Source: Taenia hydatigena (taxonomy: Eukaryota > Platyhelminthes > Cestoda > Cyclophyllidea > Taeniidae). Taken from it: a DNA stretch of 64,000 bases. Shown in pieces: positions 61,510-64,000 of the stretch; positions within the stretch are counted from its first letter, which is position 1; each line of letters begins with the position of its first letter. Under the pieces are notes generated by a model. The model did no database searches. It was given only the letters and a program-made list of their open reading frames with translations, and had not been told where the DNA came from. The stretch is from contig JADWOT020000004.1 of the NCBI GenBank assembly GCA_036345935.2, forward strand, positions 3,772,418-3,836,417, written 5' to 3'. A program made the position numbers and the translations under genes.

Positions 61510-63876
61510 GTGAAATGTGTTTTTGGGCTGCCACTTTGTTAATTAGCGTCACACATTCTGTGGACATTAGGCTGCAAATCTTTGTGGGTTCATCGCCTTG
61601 GTATATATTTTAGGTGTGGCGTCCATTATTCCGCTCAACAGCACCAACACAATCTCGCCATGTAATTTCCACTTTTAGCGTCTATGCGTGTAATCGGGGC
61701 CTTCAGTGTGTCTACGTCAGACAGCTAGCTTGATTAGAAATGAGAGAGTGGTCCAATGGACACTGGAATCAAGGTAGTGATTGAAATCACCGGATTGGGA
61801 GAACTCATTGTTCTGCTAACATAGTATCAACCAGTGTGCCACAGCATTCACTTAATGCTTTTGGAGGATGGCAGCCTACCGTGCTGGCGAGTGGCGATCC
61901 GCATCACAGGCAGCTAACACCCGTAGTGCCCTCCACAAGGATGCAGCCATACCTCTAACCAACTTCAGTGAAATTGCACACAGCCGATAACAAGAGAAAA
62001 CATTGTGAGTTGCTGGGCAAGTAAGCAAGCATGTTATCGTGGTAAAGCGTTAAAATGGTTCGGGCAGGTTTTGTGAAGCATACGATAGGTAGCGGTGAAG
62101 CTAGACACATCTATTAACCACCCAGACGCATACTACCCCTTTGCTAGAAGTAAACCATCTGGTTAACGGGATGGTTCAAGATAAAGTTGCACAAGTATCA
62201 AAGCCACCGTGAGCCTCTGCGATGATGCTGATAAGGACTATCAACCGCAGCACGCGATTGTGCATTGGCGCCGTAAATAAGAAGGATGCATTCCCCTTAG
62301 CCCCACATACACAAATCGCTAGAATCGTCAGTTGGGGTTGCATAGTTCGCCCCTTGATTCGAATTCAGGATAACAGAATGCGGGAGTGGCAGAGGCGAAC
62401 AGAGGAGAGCCTGCATTTGCACTGCCATGTGTGCTGCATGAATTTTGGCCAATGCGTGTTGCGGTGACATCCCTCCAACGCTTGATGCAGCCAGCATAAA
62501 TAGGTTTATTGCTAAAGAATAGTATGATCTGTCTCAATGAGGTTCTCGTCTTTGCCAATAGATATATGGAGGCAGAATTGACCTGAAGTCTAAAGAAATG
62601 CCAATTTTGCAGTGATTTGTTACCTCTCCGGGGTATGGACTTGTTAGAAGTGATGACAGCCGCCGAGTACCAAAGACATGACCATTACCGTCCAAGAGGC
62701 AAAGTTCGGCAATTTTTTGCGTTCGACAAATTATTGCTGCAAAATAATCTTCCTTGTTACCACTACACAATGCTCAGCAGCCTATAGAACATGTCAGCAT
62801 CCCTCACATCAGTTCTGATCGACTGTCAGGAAGGCGAGTGGTGACACTGCAGGGAGTTTTATTTTGCAAAGTTGATGCTACATTCATCGAACTGCTCTTT
62901 CTTCACCCGTCCCTTCCTCTCCTCACTCTCATCTCCAACCTTTGCAGCTGCTGTGTGCACTGGTACATCCACCTCCACTCCACCGGCACAACACGCGATG
63001 CGTGCCATAGAATGCCATGAAGAAATGTTTGGTGTACTCCTCCCTTCCAGAAACAACTTCCTTTTGACTCGAAACCTAACATTTTCTGCCAACGATGCCT
63101 TTTTAAACACACGAGAAATTCGATAGACGAATAAAAGTAAGAATAGTTAATACATTTCAGGAGTGCAATCATTTCTGTTTCTAAAATCAAGATGATATTA
63201 TCTGATTTGCACTCAGAGCATTCCATTCGCCATAGATTGTAGGTAGGAGTGCGATTTCTGTGAAGCAAGAGAGAGGCCTTCAGGTGGTAAAAGGAGGGTG
63301 TCCCTCGACGCCAACAATGTTGCAGAGTGTGTACTGCGTCCAAAAGAAGAACGCAAGAAAAACTGCAGCTTTGCATGCAAACACTCGCGACTGTCCCCCA
63401 TGATTCGCAATTTCAGGAATAATGTCTCTCGAGACGGGGAGTTTGTGCACAAATTCAGACCGATTTACCCACTTCAGCTACACTGCAACGATCATCACCT
63501 TTGGGGTAAGGAGTTGGTCTGCGCGACAAACGTTCTGTCACCTAGTGACTGACTTGTCCACACCGCACTACTCTGTTTTAACCATTAATCTACGACTCGG
63601 CAGGGGCGCCTCATCGATCTGATACGAAATTGAGGTTTGTGCACTAATGACTGAAAGGTAACTACCCGTTATCACAGAAATCCTTTGGCCCTAACCTATT
63701 CGTCTAAAGGATTTTAAGGCGTCGCATCTTTTACAATGCTTTGTTAATCACGACTGCCAGTTTCGGTTTCGGTCACATTGGCAATCATATTTTCCTAATC
63801 GCATGGCCTGATCTCCAAGCCATGACCACAGCCCCGTTTCCTCTGTCCATTAATTCTATGAATGTATTCTGACCTA
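61510..63876. other. No supported gene; holds one repeat copy
   Basis: Apart from the repeat at 62970-63060, a minus-strand ATG frame at 63376-62903 (157 codons, MQSCSFSCVLLLDAV...) covers most of 62.9-63.4 kb. It overlaps other open frames, shows no recognised domain, and runs through the repeat, so I leave it uncalled. Confidence 0.4.
62970..63060 (-). repeat. Diverged repeat, copy 2 of pair with 45990-46075
   Basis: See the copy at 45990. The shared core on the plus strand is ATGAAGAAATGTTT followed by GTACTCxTCCCTT and AGAAA. On the minus strand this copy is open in two frames, while the 46-kb copy has stops in both. Confidence 0.45.
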
Positions 63877-64000
63877 ATATTTTGTTCTCTTTTGCCCTTA
63901 AGGGAGTCTCGGGGCACTATAATTTTACTCATTGTGTAAATCCATGTCACTTCAAGTGCATTCTTGGTGCGAGAGGCCGGGAGGAAATTAGAACTTCATG
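63877..64000. mobile_element. Partial second copy of the fold-back element, cut by window end
   Basis: About 120 bases match the reverse complement of 53598-53723 with only about four differences (roughly 96%). The match starts at the TTTTGTTCTC flank of the right arm and runs to the last base of the window. The TA tract outside the arm in the 53-kb copy is absent here, which locates the element edge near 63877. High identity implies recent spread compared with the other, much more diverged repeats in the window. Confidence 0.7.

Noticed and set aside
62903..63376. 157-codon minus-strand ATG frame with hydrophobic start
   Set aside because: Overlaps a second open minus-strand frame and a repeat copy, and no domain is recognisable.
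1..64000. CRISPR arrays, rRNA genes, bacterial operons, complete reverse transcriptase or transposase ORFs
   Set aside because: Looked for and not seen: no regularly spaced direct repeats, no conserved rRNA segments, no catalytic-motif-bearing polymerase or transposase frame.

Overview
The window looks like intron-bearing, gene-poor genomic DNA from an invertebrate metazoan. No open frame exceeds about 170 codons. There is no operon-like packing, no ribosome-binding-site pattern, and no rRNA or convincing tRNA. Coding signal appears only as short open blocks of about 60-300 bp, some bounded by GT/AG splice-like sites. The best supported blocks encode beta-rich extracellular modules resembling fibronectin type III (FN3) and perhaps immunoglobulin (Ig) domains. 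Some candidate introns are very short (46, 47, 83, 92 bp). A parasitic flatworm, possibly a tapeworm, would fit (short introns, families of small FN3 surface antigens, large repeat-laden intergenic space). That taxon call is inference and was not checked by any search.

Layout. 1-8.1 kb: mostly featureless, with one long frame broken by a single TGA (2.72-3.19 kb), a (CA)8 tract, and a minus-strand signal-peptide-like start near 7.6 kb. 8.1-11.5 kb: the most gene-like part, a plus-strand series of exons (8156-8214, 8298-8584, 8631-8705, 8798-9003, 9256-9309) with compatible phases and FN3 character, then an Ig-like exon near 10.1 kb and further short exons to 11.46 kb. 11.5-24.3 kb: two signal-peptide-like starts (16.25 and 21.90 kb), an old repeat pair (16.65/20.24 kb) and a pyrimidine-rich block (18.44-19.80 kb). 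24.3-24.6 kb: an isolated FN3-like exon of phase 2-2. 24.6-44 kb: mostly featureless, with a possible Ig/FN3-like frame at 29.4 kb, a tRNA-like fragment at 30.65 kb, a decayed minus-strand frame at 36.2-36.8 kb and a strikingly C-poor block at 37.74-38.91 kb. 44-64 kb: the repeat-rich end. It holds several diverged repeat pairs, a duplicated about 195-bp element with an RRM-like peptide (58.5/60.4 kb), and a fold-back element at 53.5-53.7 kb whose near-identical copy is cut by the window end.

How things may work together: the 8.1-11.5 kb exons could be one cell-surface or adhesion-type gene built from FN3 and Ig modules. The isolated signal-peptide starts and the 24.3 kb exon could belong to small secreted FN3 proteins, since the 16.25 kb and 61.44 kb starts can both splice in the same phase (2) as that exon. 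Both ideas rest on reading frames and splice consensus by eye; exon boundaries were partly chosen to fit phase and are hypotheses. Nothing here could be shown to be a new biological system. The strongest unexplained signals are the RRM-like duplicate pair, the fold-back element, the short peptide-conserving repeat at 44.2/51.5 kb, and the two strand-asymmetric blocks.
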